Assembly: GCF_011078175.1 (NCBI RefSeq)
Contig: NZ_JAALCJ010000008.1
Coordinates: forward strand, 186,001-250,000
Reading direction: 5' to 3'
Length of the DNA stretch: 64,000 bases
From: Enterobacter cloacae
GTDB taxonomy: Bacteria > Pseudomonadota > Gammaproteobacteria > Enterobacterales > Enterobacteriaceae
In this document: piece after piece, positions 51,694 through 63,331 of the stretch
Layout: each line of letters begins with the position of its first letter
How positions within the stretch are numbered: the first letter of the stretch is position 1
Program-made: the position numbers and the translations under genes
Notes under the pieces: generated by a model
Seen by the model: the letters and a program-made list of their open reading frames with translations, nothing else
The model's database searches: none
Told to the model about the DNA's origin: nothing

Positions 51694-52521
51694 TTGGAAA
51701 GCCTGTTGAACCTGACTGTTGCTGGTGGGGCGCCAGTCAGGATATTACAAATCACCGACACCCACCTTTTTGCCGAAAAGCATGAGACGCTTCTGGGCGT
51801 GAACACCTGGGAGAGTTATCAGGCGGTTCTTGACGCGATCCATGCTGAAAAGCGGCCATGCGATCTGATCGTCGCGACGGGCGATCTGGCGCAGGATCAA
51901 TCCTCCGCAGCCTATCAGCATTTCGCTGAAGGGATTGCGAGCTTTAGCGTGCCTTGCGTCTGGCTACCGGGCAATCACGATTTTCAGCCCGCAATGTACG
52001 GTTCGCTTCAGGAGGCGGGGATTTCGCCGGCAAAATGTGTCTTTGCGGGGGACCAGTGGCAAATTCTGCTCCTCGACAGTCAGGTGTTTGGCGTTCCGCA
52101 CGGTGAGTTGAGCGACTATCAGCTTGACTGGCTGGAGACAAAACTGGCCGCCGAACCGAATCGTAATACGCTGCTGTTACTGCATCATCATCCGCTGCCG
52201 GCGGGCTGTAGCTGGCTCGATCAGCACAGCTTACGCAACTCTGCGGCGCTGGACGGCGTGCTGGCGAAATTCCCGCGCGTGCAAAATTTGCTGTGCGGGC
52301 ACATTCACCAGGAACAGGATCTCGACTGGAATGGTCGCCGTCTGCTCGCGACGCCCTCTACCTGTGTGCAGTTTAAGCCCCATTGTGCCAACTTTACGCT
52401 GGATACCATCGCACCGGGCTGGCGCTGGCTGGAGCTGCATGCCGATGGCACGCTGACCACCGAAGTTTGCCGTCTGTCCGGGGTACAATTCCGCCCGGAT
52501 ACCGCTTCGGAAGGCTATTGA
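51694..52521 (+). CDS. cpdA: CpdA, 3',5'-cyclic-AMP phosphodiesterase
   Basis: Cytoplasmic metallophosphoesterase that hydrolyses cAMP and so adjusts CRP signalling. It has 275 residues. Calcineurin-type motifs are present: [28 protein letters not shown] and GHIHQE. It starts with TTG, as in E. coli, 9 bases after AAGGA. Its stop overlaps the yqiA start (TGATG). Confidence 0.96.
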   Translation: MESLLNLTVAGGAPVRILQITDTHLFAEKHETLLGVNTWESYQAVLDAIHAEKRPCDLIVATGDLAQDQSSAAYQHFAEGIASFSVPCVWLPGNHDFQPAMYGSLQEAGISPAKCVFAGDQWQILLLDSQVFGVPHGELSDYQLDWLETKLAAEPNRNTLLLLHHHPLPAGCSWLDQHSLRNSAALDGVLAKFPRVQNLLCGHIHQEQDLDWNGRRLLATPSTCVQFKPHCANFTLDTIAPGWRWLELHADGTLTTEVCRLSGVQFRPDTASEGY

Positions 52522-53102
52522 TGTCGACGCTTCTCTATCTGCATGGGTTTAACAGCTCCCCACGCTCGGCGAAAGCGACGCAGCTTCGCCAGTGGCTGAG
52601 CGTGCAGCATCCCCATGTGGAGATGATCATTCCGCAGTTGCCCCCTTATCCGGCGGATGCAGCAGAGATGCTGGAGTCGATTGTGCTTGAACACGGCGGC
52701 GAATCGTTTGGCATTGTCGGGTCATCGCTCGGCGGCTACTATGCGACCTGGCTGTCGCAGTGCTTTATGGTGCCCGCTGTCGTCGTCAACCCGGCGGTCC
52801 GGCCATTTGAGCTGTTAAGGGACTTTCTTGGCGAAAACGAGAACCCCTACACCGGCCAACAATATGTGCTAGAGTCACGCCATATTTACGATCTCAAAGT
52901 TATGCAGGTCGACCCGCTTGAAGCGCCCGATCTTATCTGGCTGCTGCAACAGACGGGAGATGAAGTGCTGGATTACCGTCAGGCAGTGGCGTATTACGCA
53001 TCTTGCCGCCAGACTGTAGAAGAGGGCGGTAACCATGCTTTCACGGGCTTTGAAGATCATTTCACCCAGATTGTCGATTTTCTTGGACTGCACAGCCACT
53101 GA
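52521..53102 (+). CDS. yqiA: YqiA, alpha/beta-hydrolase esterase
   Basis: Small esterase of 193 residues. [14 protein letters not shown] is the oxyanion loop, the nucleophile serine lies in [13 protein letters not shown] and the histidine in [12 protein letters not shown]. coli YqiA prefers short and medium acyl esters. It is upstream of parE, with 28 bases between them. Confidence 0.94.
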   Translation: MSTLLYLHGFNSSPRSAKATQLRQWLSVQHPHVEMIIPQLPPYPADAAEMLESIVLEHGGESFGIVGSSLGGYYATWLSQCFMVPAVVVNPAVRPFELLRDFLGENENPYTGQQYVLESRHIYDLKVMQVDPLEAPDLIWLLQQTGDEVLDYRQAVAYYASCRQTVEEGGNHAFTGFEDHFTQIVDFLGLHSH

Positions 53103-53127
53103 CAATCAATGCGAATTGCTAGCTTAA

Positions 53128-55023
<1,896 letters not shown>

Positions 55024-55027
55024 TGTC

Positions 55028-55060
55028 CCCTCACCCTAACCCTCTCCCACAGGGAGGGGG
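55028..55060. repeat. GC-rich palindromic repeat, copy 5
   Basis: Ccctcaccctaaccctctccc then cacagggaggggg, five bases after the parE stop. Confidence 0.7.
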
Positions 55061-55068
55061 TTAGGATC

Positions 55069-55105
55069 GTAGGCCCGGTAAGCGTTAGCGCCACCGGGCT
55101 TTTTT
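55069..55105. repeat. REP-type palindrome after parE
   Basis: Gtaggcccggtaagcg followed by ttagcgccaccgggc and TTTTT. It lies directly behind the GC-rich repeat copy 5, between convergent parE and the receptor gene, and may terminate parE. Confidence 0.7.
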
Positions 55106-55108
55106 ACG

Positions 55109-57238
55109 TCAAAACTCCATCTTCACCGTAAACTGCACTTCACGCGGGTCGCCAATCTGGTTGCCCAGGTTGTTGGTCGCAATCGACGACGTGTAGTAGG
55201 TCTTATCGAACAGATTTTTCACGTTCACCTGTAGCGTCACCGGATATTGTAGCTTCATTTTGTACGCCGCAAATGCATCCGCCACGAAATAGCCCGGCAG
55301 ATAATAATCCGCACCGTTAGTCGCTGAGCGGCGGCTTACGCCGTGCCCGCCGCCGCCAATTGTCAGCGTATTCCCGGCAAACGCATTGTGAATATCGTAC
55401 GTCAGGAACAGGGAGCCGGTATGGCGCGGTACGTTCGGCAGCGGTTTGCCCGCGTAGTCCGGGTCTTCCAGCACCTTCGCATCGGTATAGCCGTAGCTGG
55501 CGATAATGTTGGTGTTCTCGGTCAGCGATCCGGCGAGATCCACTTCGACACCCTGCGAGCGCACGCGGCCCGCGGTTTTGGCGACGGTTTCATCACCGAC
55601 GCTCTCGGTGTACAGCACGTTGCGCTTGTGGATATCAAACAGCGCGATGTTGGCGGTAATGCCGTCGAACAGGTCGAATTTAGCGCCTATTTCATACGCG
55701 TTCGACGTTTCCGGCGGCAGGTCGCCGATGTAGCTCGCAATGGACGACTGCGGCATAAACGTCTGGGAATAGTTGGCAAACAGGGAGACTGCCGGCGTGA
55801 GCTTGTATACCAGGCCCAGCTTCGGCGTCCACTGGTCGTCGCGGCTGTCGGTGTTGACGTTAAACGGACGGCCTTTGCCCGCGTACTGGGTGTAATACTG
55901 GTAGCGCAGTCCGGCAACGGCGATCCATTTATCGGTCAGGTACAGCGCGTCCTGCGCGTAGGCGGAGTAGCTCTCCTGCTTGATGGTTTGATCGCTGTCG
56001 GCTGCCGAGACGGTGGTGCACTTGCCGAGGCTGCCGTAGCTCGGGTTGTAAATATTGAAATCCTTAACGTTCTTACAACGGATCATGTCCGTGCGCAGCA
56101 GATCGTAATTCTCATACGACACGCCGGTCAGGATCTCATTGTAAAAGCCCGCGATGTCCACGTTCCCCTGCAAATCTGCCCGCGTTGTGTGCATACGCTG
56201 GGTCGAACCCTGGGTCGCATCCACGCGGCGGGTCAGGTTGCCGGTTTTTGAATCGTAGGCCATCACGCGAGCCTGGTTATCGCTGTACTTATCCTGGCTG
56301 TAGCTGTAGTCGAACTTCGCGGTCCACTGGCTGTTGAGCCGATACTCCGCGTTAAGCTGAGCGAGGTCGGACTGACCGTCGGTCACGTTAAATGGCTCAT
56401 CAAAGCGGGTTTTGCGATCGACGTCGACGGCCTTTTTGGTGTTGAGATCGAAGATCGTTCCGCGATCGAACGGCGTTTTATAGTCGCGATGCGAATAGAG
56501 CACGGTCACGGTGGCATCATCGCCGAACCAGGTCAAAGACGGGGCGATAAAGGTGCTGCGTTCAGTGCCGAAATTACGCCAGTAATCCTCGTCCTGATAC
56601 TCCCCCGTCAGGCGATAGGCCAGACGCGTACCTTCAATTGGACCGGTGACGTCAAACTGTCCGCTACCGCCGCCAAAGCTGGTTGATGTGGCAGAAATCG
56701 AGCCGCCGAAGGTTTTCTCCGGGCGTTTGGTCACCACGTTAATCAGGCCGCCGGGGTCGAGAATACCGTAAAGGGTTGAGGCCGGGCCTTTTAGCACCTC
56801 CACGCGCTCGGTTGCGGCATTGAAGCTGCGCGGCAGCACGGTGCGCAGGCCGTTGGTCATGATCGAGCCATCGCGGTTTGCACCGAAGCCACGGCGCACG
56901 AAGGCATCCTGCGTGCCGCCCAGGGTGTTGGTCTGCACCACGTTGCTGACGTTATACAGCGCCTCGTCTAGCGTGGTCGCGTTTTGGTCTTCCAGCACTT
57001 TATCGCTGACGGTATTGACCACCTGCGGGATGTCCAGCATCGGCATGTTGGTCAGCGTGGCGGTGGAGGTGTTCAGGGGCTGATAGCCGCTGGTGGCGTC
57101 GGTGGAAGCGTAAGGATCGGCAGTGACGGTAAGCGTCTCACCGTCTTTTGCTGCTGCGTGCACCAGAGGCGCCATGAACAGGAGTGAAAAGAGCGCGCGC
57201 CCTTTTACCCCGGCGAATGAAGGTGTGAACTTAGCCAT
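55109..57238 (-). CDS. TonB-dependent siderophore receptor
   Basis: Outer-membrane receptor of 709 residues from ATG 57238. The signal peptide ends in PLVHAAA, followed by a TonB box (ETLTVTA), the plug domain (about 40-190, with VVQTNTLGGTQDAFVRRGF and GPASTLYGILDPGG) and a 22-strand barrel ending FTVKMEF. It resembles ferrichrome/hydroxamate-type receptors. The substrate is not certain. The open frame extends 39 codons upstream, but that part covers a Fur-like box and lacks homology. It is transcribed away from the iron ABC importer, its probable partner. Confidence 0.88.
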   Translation of the reverse strand: MAKFTPSFAGVKGRALFSLLFMAPLVHAAAKDGETLTVTADPYASTDATSGYQPLNTSTATLTNMPMLDIPQVVNTVSDKVLEDQNATTLDEALYNVSNVVQTNTLGGTQDAFVRRGFGANRDGSIMTNGLRTVLPRSFNAATERVEVLKGPASTLYGILDPGGLINVVTKRPEKTFGGSISATSTSFGGGSGQFDVTGPIEGTRLAYRLTGEYQDEDYWRNFGTERSTFIAPSLTWFGDDATVTVLYSHRDYKTPFDRGTIFDLNTKKAVDVDRKTRFDEPFNVTDGQSDLAQLNAEYRLNSQWTAKFDYSYSQDKYSDNQARVMAYDSKTGNLTRRVDATQGSTQRMHTTRADLQGNVDIAGFYNEILTGVSYENYDLLRTDMIRCKNVKDFNIYNPSYGSLGKCTTVSAADSDQTIKQESYSAYAQDALYLTDKWIAVAGLRYQYYTQYAGKGRPFNVNTDSRDDQWTPKLGLVYKLTPAVSLFANYSQTFMPQSSIASYIGDLPPETSNAYEIGAKFDLFDGITANIALFDIHKRNVLYTESVGDETVAKTAGRVRSQGVEVDLAGSLTENTNIIASYGYTDAKVLEDPDYAGKPLPNVPRHTGSLFLTYDIHNAFAGNTLTIGGGGHGVSRRSATNGADYYLPGYFVADAFAAYKMKLQYPVTLQVNVKNLFDKTYYTSSIATNNLGNQIGDPREVQFTVKMEF

Positions 57239-57340
57239 TACATCTGTTTTCCCAAAATATCCTGCGATGAAATGCTCGCGGAAGAATGTGTGAGTCATTG
57301 CCCTTACGCTCTGTCCGTTAGCCTCTACGGCATCGGACTT

Positions 57341-57359
57341 GTAATTGAGAATCATTCAA
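57341..57359. promoter_or_regulatory. Fur box candidate upstream of the receptor
   Basis: GTAATTGAGAATCATTCAA matches the 19-base Fur consensus at 12 positions, with the AATCATT half perfect. Its place upstream of a siderophore receptor fits iron repression. Confidence 0.5.
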
Positions 57360-57622
57360 GCATGAGGGCATGTAGTAGTAAATGGAATAAATAAAAATTT
57401 CGCTACAGAGGTTTCTCTCTGGCTAACACGCTTCGCTTTCTTGTTTAAGGCATTGAAAATAATTAATAAAAATGAATTTTAATTTGTGCGGTGATGCTCA
57501 ATTATCCCTGGGATTTACAGGGTATATCTTCGCTTGACTACTACATAAAGCGGCGGCAAACTCACAAAAGAGAATGAGTTTTATTTTTATTTGTTGGTTT
57601 TTTTTCTTACGTTGGCGTTCAC
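57360..57622. other. AT-rich divergent promoter region, receptor and ABC importer
   Basis: No coding frame. AT-rich blocks (gaaaataattaataaaaatg, agaatgagttttattttt) could hold more Fur sites and the ABC operon promoter; none is clear enough to call. Confidence 0.4.
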
Positions 57623-58435
57623 GTGGCTCACTACATCAAAAAGCCGGGACTGGTTCTTGAGAACCTCTCCGCGGGTTACCCGAAAAAAATCATCGTTGAT
57701 GATATCTCCCTTGCGATCCCCCAGCAGAAAATGACTGTTCTGGTGGGCGCAAACGGCTGCGGAAAATCGACGCTGTTAAGTACCCTCGCACGGCTGCTTC
57801 AGCCGCTCGGCGGCAGCGCGGTGCTGGACGGCAAAGCCATCCACTCGCAGCCAACCAAAGCGGTCGCCCGCCAGCTCGGGATCCTGCCGCAGTCTCCGCT
57901 GCTTCCAGAAGGGTTAACCGTATTTGAGCTGGTCTCGCGCGGACGTTTCCCCTGGCAGAACGTGATGCGCCAGTGGAGCGAGGAAGACGAGCGGGCCGTG
58001 GAAGAGGCGTTACGCCTGACCGGAACGGCAGAGTTTGCCCATCATCTGGTTGAAAGCCTGTCCGGCGGCCAGCGCCAGCGCTGCTGGATCGCTATGGTGC
58101 TGGCGCAGCAAACGCCCTATATCCTGCTGGATGAACCCACGACGTACCTCGATCTTCGCTACCAGGTGGAGATCCTCGAACTACTGCACACGCTGACGCG
58201 CCGGCACGGGCGCACCGTGGTGGTGGTTCTGCACGATCTCAACTTCGCCGTGAATTACGGTGATTCGCTGGTCTTTTTACGTCAGGGAAAGGTTGAGGGG
58301 GTACTGCATGAGGGCGACGCCTGCACGCCGGAGCTGATCAAAGCGGTGTTTGACGTCGACGTGCATATGTCGGTTAACCCGCTGACCGGCAAGCCGTTCT
58401 TTATGCCGTTCCGTCAGGCTGACGACAAACCATGA
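57623..58435 (+). CDS. iron-siderophore ABC transporter ATPase
   Basis: FepC/FecE-type ATPase of 270 residues powering ferric siderophore uptake. The Walker A is GANGCGKST, the signature LSGGQRQRC and the Walker B ILLDEPTTYLD; HDLNFAVNYGD carries the switch histidine. The start is GTG with no clear ribosome site, so it may be a few codons off. It is the first of five genes coupled by ATGA overlaps or short gaps. Confidence 0.92.
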   Translation: MAHYIKKPGLVLENLSAGYPKKIIVDDISLAIPQQKMTVLVGANGCGKSTLLSTLARLLQPLGGSAVLDGKAIHSQPTKAVARQLGILPQSPLLPEGLTVFELVSRGRFPWQNVMRQWSEEDERAVEEALRLTGTAEFAHHLVESLSGGQRQRCWIAMVLAQQTPYILLDEPTTYLDLRYQVEILELLHTLTRRHGRTVVVVLHDLNFAVNYGDSLVFLRQGKVEGVLHEGDACTPELIKAVFDVDVHMSVNPLTGKPFFMPFRQADDKP

Positions 58436-59415
58436 TGCGCACATCTGTGGCCTTTATTCTCTTTACGCTGCTGCTTCTGGCAGGCGCGATTGCGCATCTG
58501 AGCATCGGGGCGCGCGTTATCGCCCCCCGGACGGTAGTAGACGCATTTTTCCACTTCGACCCGCGCAATTTTGAGCATAGCGTGATCGTCAGGCTGCGCT
58601 TGATGCGGCTGTGCGCCGCCCTGGTGGCGGGCGCGGCGCTCGGCGTCGCGGGCGTGCTGCTGCAATCAGTGATCCGCAACCCGCTCGGCGAGCCGCATAT
58701 CCTGGGGCTGAATGCAGGGGCGGCGCTGGCGGTGGTGCTGACGAGTGCCCTCGGGCTGTCGCTGCCGTTTGGCCGCCCTCTGATAGCCGCAGCTGGCGCC
58801 GCCGCGCTCTTTTTGCTGGTGCTAACGTTCTCCTCATCCGGGCGTACCGGTCTCACGCCGATGAAGGTCACGCTGTGCGGCGTGGCGATGTCGGCATTTG
58901 CCTCATCGATAACCGCCACGGTGTTGATTCTGGATGAACAGACGCTGCTGGCCATGCGGACCTGGCTTGCGGGGGATGTGGCGGGAGTCATCGGCGAGAC
59001 GATCGCTAGCGCCGCGGGGGCCGCTGCCGTGGGTTTTGCGCTGGCGTTCTGGCTGTCGCCGTCGCTGAACATGCTGGCGCTGGGCGAGAGAATGGCGCAG
59101 GGGCTTGGCGTGTCGCTGCTGAAAACGCGCCTGCTCGCGCTGCTGGCTATCGCCCTGCTGTGCGGCGCGGCGGTTTCAGTTGCCGGACCGATCGGGTTTA
59201 TCGGACTCGTGGTGCCGCAGCTGATTCGCCGTCTGGTATCGGTGGACCTGCGCGTGATGGTGCCGCTTTCAGCCCTCTGCGGGGCGCTGGTTCTGCTGAT
59301 GGCGGATATCGCCGCCCGTACGCTGTTTACGCCGTATGAGCTGGCAACCGGCGTGATGACTGCGCTGGTCGGCGCGCCGATCTTTATCCTTATGGCGTCA
59401 AGGATGTTCAAATGA
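58432..59415 (+). CDS. iron-siderophore ABC transporter permease 1
   Basis: FecCD/BtuC-family permease of 327 residues and about ten helices, with SVIRNPLGEPHILGLNAGAA near residue 75 and the typical PIGFIGLVVPQLIRRLV near 260. It couples to the ATPase by ATGA and forms a heterodimer with the next gene product. Confidence 0.92.
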   Translation: MMRTSVAFILFTLLLLAGAIAHLSIGARVIAPRTVVDAFFHFDPRNFEHSVIVRLRLMRLCAALVAGAALGVAGVLLQSVIRNPLGEPHILGLNAGAALAVVLTSALGLSLPFGRPLIAAAGAAALFLLVLTFSSSGRTGLTPMKVTLCGVAMSAFASSITATVLILDEQTLLAMRTWLAGDVAGVIGETIASAAGAAAVGFALAFWLSPSLNMLALGERMAQGLGVSLLKTRLLALLAIALLCGAAVSVAGPIGFIGLVVPQLIRRLVSVDLRVMVPLSALCGALVLLMADIAARTLFTPYELATGVMTALVGAPIFILMASRMFK

Positions 59416-60452
59416 ACCGGGCTGGATTGAGGGCAGTACGATTTTTCTCCTTCTCGGCGCTGGTTCGCCCGAGGGCGCTGCTGTATCTGGCCGTATTATC
59501 GCTTGCCGCTCTCCTGCTGCTAAGTTTTGGCCTGACGCACGGTTCGCTGCCCATTCCTGCTTCCGCCATCGGACGTGCGCTGTTTTATCCTGAACGTCTG
59601 ACGGCGGATGCGCATTACATTGTGATGGATATCCGCCTGCCGCGCCTGCTGATGGCGGTGCTGTGCGGCGCGATGCTCGGCATGGCGGGGGCGGCCATGC
59701 AGTCCATTACCCGCAACGGCCTTGCTGACCCCGGTCTTATCGGCGTGAAAGAGGGCTGTAGCGCGGCGGTGCTGCTGCTGATTTTTCAGTTTCCGGGATT
59801 GGGGCCGTACTGGCGTCCACTTATCGGCATGGCCGGTGGGCTGCTGACCGCGCTGCTGGTAGTGGCGCTGGCGCGTGATATCTCGCGCCCGCGATTCATC
59901 CTGATCGGCATCGGCGTGTCATGGGCGTTTGCCGCCGCGATGGGGGTCTTTATGACGACCGCCGACGTGCGCGACGTCCAGACGGCGATGCTATGGCTGG
60001 CGGGGAGCCTGCATGCGGCAAGCTGGACGCTGGTCAGCATCGCTGCTGCCTGGACAGTGCCGGCGTTTGCGCTGCTGCTCTTTACCGCACGCGCCGCAGA
60101 CGTAGCCTTGCTCGGCAACCACACTGCGACGGGGCTGGGCGTGCGGACTTCACGCCTCGCTCTGCTGCGCGTGTTTGCCCCCGTGGTGCTCACCGCGGCC
60201 TGCGTCTCCTGCGTGGGGAATATCGGCTTTGTCGGGCTGATTGCCCCGCACATGGCGCGCCTGCTGCTGCGCGGAGGGCAAACGGCACTGCTGACGGGAA
60301 GTGCCGTACTGGGCGCGCTGCTGGTGCTGCTGGCGGATAACGTCGGGCGGCTGGCATTTCTCCCGTTGCAGCTGCCGGCGGGAATTGTCATTTCACTGAT
60401 TGGCGGACCGTTTTTCCTGCTGCTGCTCTGGCAGCGTCGGGATCGATTTTAG
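59412..60452 (+). CDS. iron-siderophore ABC transporter permease 2
   Basis: Second FecCD-family permease, 346 residues. Typical segments are MQSITRNGLADPGLIGVKEG and NIGFVGLIAPHMARLLL. It overlaps permease 1 by ATGA; the binding-protein gene follows after nine bases. Confidence 0.92.
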   Translation: MNRAGLRAVRFFSFSALVRPRALLYLAVLSLAALLLLSFGLTHGSLPIPASAIGRALFYPERLTADAHYIVMDIRLPRLLMAVLCGAMLGMAGAAMQSITRNGLADPGLIGVKEGCSAAVLLLIFQFPGLGPYWRPLIGMAGGLLTALLVVALARDISRPRFILIGIGVSWAFAAAMGVFMTTADVRDVQTAMLWLAGSLHAASWTLVSIAAAWTVPAFALLLFTARAADVALLGNHTATGLGVRTSRLALLRVFAPVVLTAACVSCVGNIGFVGLIAPHMARLLLRGGQTALLTGSAVLGALLVLLADNVGRLAFLPLQLPAGIVISLIGGPFFLLLLWQRRDRF

Positions 60453-60461
60453 GGGATAAAA

Positions 60462-61412
60462 ATGCGCGTATTTTTTGCAATGCTGGTGTTGGTGGGTTTT
60501 GCTGTAGGAGCCGCAGAGCCAACGCAGACGTTTACTGACGACCTGAACCGCAACGTGGTGGTGCCGGTTAACCCGAAGCGGATTGTGTCCCTGCACGACC
60601 TGGATATCACCATTCCGCTGATCGAGCTTGGCGTACCGCCGGTTGCCAGCCATGGCCGCACCCGACCGGACGGCAGCCATTTTCTGCGTTCCAGCGGTAT
60701 GCTGACGGGCATCGATTTTGATAATTCCGACATCACATTCATCGGCACCGCGGATATCGATATTGAAGCCATCGCCGCGGCGAAGCCGGATCTTATCATC
60801 ACCGAGCCGACCCGCAACACGCCGGTCGAACAGCTGGAAAAAATTGCCCCGACGGTGAGTATCGATCACCTCGACGGCGGTGCGCCGGAGATCTACCGCA
60901 AGCTGGCGCAGCTTACCGGGACAGAGGCGCGGCTGAAGATTCTGGAGCGTCGCTATCAGGAGCAGATCGAGGCGCTAAAGGCGACCATCGATACGAGCAA
61001 ACTGACCGTCTCGGTGATTCAGGCCAATCAGGGCAAAATCAACGTCATGCACAGCTACCACTCGCTTGGGCGCGTGCTGCGCGACGCAGGGTTCAGGTTC
61101 CCGCCGCTGATTGAGAGCATCCCGGAGGGCGGGCGCATCGACGTCAGCGCCGAGCGCCTGCCGGAGCTGGATGCTGATTTTGTCTTTGCCACCTGGCGCG
61201 GGGACACCGGCGGAAAACCGCATGACGAGCTGGCGGCGATGGATGCGGTGATGCCGGGCTGGTGTCAGTTTCTCAACGCCTGCCGAACCGGGCATTACGT
61301 GCTCATCTCCCGCGAGGAAGCGATCTCAAATTCATTTGCCTCGCTGGGGCTGATGGCCGCGCAGGTGCAGTCGCAGATAGCGGGCCGTCCGCTGCCGGAG
61401 GCCGCACGATGA
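60462..61412 (+). CDS. iron-siderophore periplasmic binding protein
   Basis: FecB/FepB-type binding protein of 316 residues. The signal peptide ends FAVGA|AEP and has no lipobox cysteine, so it is soluble in the periplasm. Two lobes are joined by a helix; VVVPVNPKRIVSLHDLD and DIDIEAIAAAKPDLIITEP are typical of the family. A strong ribosome site AGGGGAT precedes ATG. Its stop overlaps the regulator gene start. Confidence 0.9.
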   Translation: MRVFFAMLVLVGFAVGAAEPTQTFTDDLNRNVVVPVNPKRIVSLHDLDITIPLIELGVPPVASHGRTRPDGSHFLRSSGMLTGIDFDNSDITFIGTADIDIEAIAAAKPDLIITEPTRNTPVEQLEKIAPTVSIDHLDGGAPEIYRKLAQLTGTEARLKILERRYQEQIEALKATIDTSKLTVSVIQANQGKINVMHSYHSLGRVLRDAGFRFPPLIESIPEGGRIDVSAERLPELDADFVFATWRGDTGGKPHDELAAMDAVMPGWCQFLNACRTGHYVLISREEAISNSFASLGLMAAQVQSQIAGRPLPEAAR

Positions 61413-62284
61413 TCCGAAAAATTGATGTCTACGGCGACCGCCTCCGCTCGCGGGCGCACCAGCTGACGCCGCGTCTGCTGCAGGTGGCGAGCTATATCAA
61501 TGAAAATCGTGAAGCGGTTATGGAGCAGACGGCAATGGAGATTGCCGCTGTGCTACACACCTCGGACGCCACCGTGGTGCGTGCCATTCAGGCGCTTGGG
61601 TTTGGCGGGCTGCGGGATCTCAAGCAGACCCTGGAGCAGTGGTTTGGCCCGGTGGTCACCTCCAGCGAGAAGATGTCCACCACGGTAAACACGCTTACCA
61701 GCGACGTCGACGCGAGCATCGATTTTGTGCTGGAAGGCCATCAGCACACCTGCGCGGTGTTGTCCGAACCGGGCAACCGCTACGCGATGGCGCAGGCCGT
61801 GTCGCTGCTGGCGCAGGCGAGACAGGTCGCTATTTTTGGCATTGGCGCATCCGGCATTCTGGCCGAGTACACCTCGCGACTGTTTAGCCGTATAGGCCTG
61901 CCTGCGATCCCGCTCAACCGCACCGGTATTGGCCTCGCCGAACAGCTGATTGCCCTACAGCGCGGTGACGTGCTGGTAATGATGGCGCAAAAATCCGCGC
62001 ACCGGGAGGGGCAGACCACGCTGCGCGAAGCGAAGCGCCTGGGTATTCCCACCATTTTGCTGACCAACGCCACGGACTCGCGCTTTAGCAAAGAGGCAAG
62101 CGTAGTGATCCACGTCCCGCGCGGCGGCGAGAAGGGCAAAATCCCGCTGCACGGCACGGTGCTGCTGTGCCTGGAGATGATTATTCTGTCCGTCGCCTCC
62201 ACCGAGCCGCAGCGCACCATCAAGTCGATGAAGCGCATCAACGAGTTACACCGCGGATTAAAGCCGGGGAAGAAGAGCGGATGA
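61409..62284 (+). CDS. MurR/RpiR-family transcriptional regulator
   Basis: Regulator of 291 residues: an N-terminal helix-turn-helix (about 1-80, with EQTAMEIAAVLHTSDATVVRA) and a sugar-phosphate isomerase (SIS) ligand domain (about 120-260; VAIFGIGASGILAEY, VMMAQKSAHREGQ). It is joined to the siderophore operon by ATGA, so it is probably co-transcribed. RpiR regulators usually sense sugar phosphates, which is unusual beside iron import. The true start is at MIRKIDVY, not the longer frame. Confidence 0.88.
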   Translation: MIRKIDVYGDRLRSRAHQLTPRLLQVASYINENREAVMEQTAMEIAAVLHTSDATVVRAIQALGFGGLRDLKQTLEQWFGPVVTSSEKMSTTVNTLTSDVDASIDFVLEGHQHTCAVLSEPGNRYAMAQAVSLLAQARQVAIFGIGASGILAEYTSRLFSRIGLPAIPLNRTGIGLAEQLIALQRGDVLVMMAQKSAHREGQTTLREAKRLGIPTILLTNATDSRFSKEASVVIHVPRGGEKGKIPLHGTVLLCLEMIILSVASTEPQRTIKSMKRINELHRGLKPGKKSG

Positions 62285-62289
62285 TCTTC

Positions 62290-62323
62290 CCCCTCTCTCC
62301 GTGGGAGAGGGCTGGGGTGAGGG
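62290..62323. repeat. GC-rich palindromic repeat, copy 6
   Basis: Ccccctctctccgtgggagagggctggggtgaggg, between the convergent RpiR and AraC genes. Confidence 0.65.
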
Positions 62324-62325
62324 CG

Positions 62326-63165
62326 TCAAACCGCACGATGGTTCTTCCTGTACTGCAACGGCGTCTCGCCAATCCCCTTTTTAAACGCGCTGATAAACCA
62401 CGTCACGTCGGAAAATCCCGCCTGTGCGGCAATGTCACGCACGCTCGAATCCGTGTGGAGTAAACACTCGCACGCCTTACGCAACCTTAGCGTGTTCAGG
62501 TAGTCGTGAATTTTTTCGCCCGTTTCCGCATGGAATCTTCGCGATACGTAACTGCGTGATTTACCCAGCTCTTCGGCCAGCGCATCCAGACGAAATTTCT
62601 CCTGATAATGCTCGTCGAGCCAGAACATTACCTGGCTGGCGATCCCCTGGCTGTTGCCCGGCTCACCGTCGCGATCGTCGGGGAGCATCGCGAGCAGGCC
62701 GATCAGCAGGCTGGCGATGCTCTCGCCGTTCATCGGCGGTTTATAGCAGCTAAACAGATGGTGGATATGGTGGTGACAGTGGGCTAAATCGGCGACCCAC
62801 GCTTCGCCACCGCGCCGTGACAGCCGCTCCAGACGCTGCCGTGTCTGGGGAAAATCCCGCAGGATCTTCAGCACCGCGTGCTGGTCGAGATGAATAATGG
62901 TGCGGCGGTAAATTGCCTCCGCCTGTTCGTCCACCATGACCTTATGCAGCGTAAAAGGCGGAAAGAAAAACAGTCGTCCCGGGCGCATGGTGTAGTGACG
63001 ATTATCGACAATCGCCACCCCAAAGCCCTCTTCCACATAGAGGATCTCCAGACACTGATGCCAGTGATGATAGCGAACGGTATTGGCAAACAGGCGGCTG
63101 AACGAGGCCACGGTATCGTTCAGGGCGATCAGTTCCAGAAGATCGGATGTCGGCGTGTCGCGCAT
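62326..63165 (-). CDS. AraC-family transcriptional regulator
   Basis: Regulator of 279 residues. An N-terminal cupin-type ligand domain (about 15-110, YHHWHQCLEILYVEEGFGVA and GRLFFFPPFTLHKV) is followed by two C-terminal helix-turn-helix units (about 180-279; LAEELGKSRSYVSRRFH, VRDIAAQAGFSDVTWFI). The ligand is probably a sugar or sugar acid. It is divergent from the DUF2264 gene, which it likely controls. Confidence 0.9.
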   Translation of the reverse strand: MRDTPTSDLLELIALNDTVASFSRLFANTVRYHHWHQCLEILYVEEGFGVAIVDNRHYTMRPGRLFFFPPFTLHKVMVDEQAEAIYRRTIIHLDQHAVLKILRDFPQTRQRLERLSRRGGEAWVADLAHCHHHIHHLFSCYKPPMNGESIASLLIGLLAMLPDDRDGEPGNSQGIASQVMFWLDEHYQEKFRLDALAEELGKSRSYVSRRFHAETGEKIHDYLNTLRLRKACECLLHTDSSVRDIAAQAGFSDVTWFISAFKKGIGETPLQYRKNHRAV

Positions 63166-63331
63166 AGTGCAATAAAACTCAACTTTTTCCCTACTGACGG
63201 TCTTTATAAACCACCTTTTTAAATTTTCTCAACTGGAGGTTTATTCATCAGTCGCGCCTGTGACGCGGCTAACATTTCTGCCCCTTGCGGATTCACTATG
63301 CTTTGCCGCAGTTGATTACGAGGGCGAACCT

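Noticed and set aside
58401-59411. 336-codon open frame antisense to the first siderophore permease
   Set aside because: Ser/Ala/Thr-rich shadow; the + strand permease is clearly the gene.
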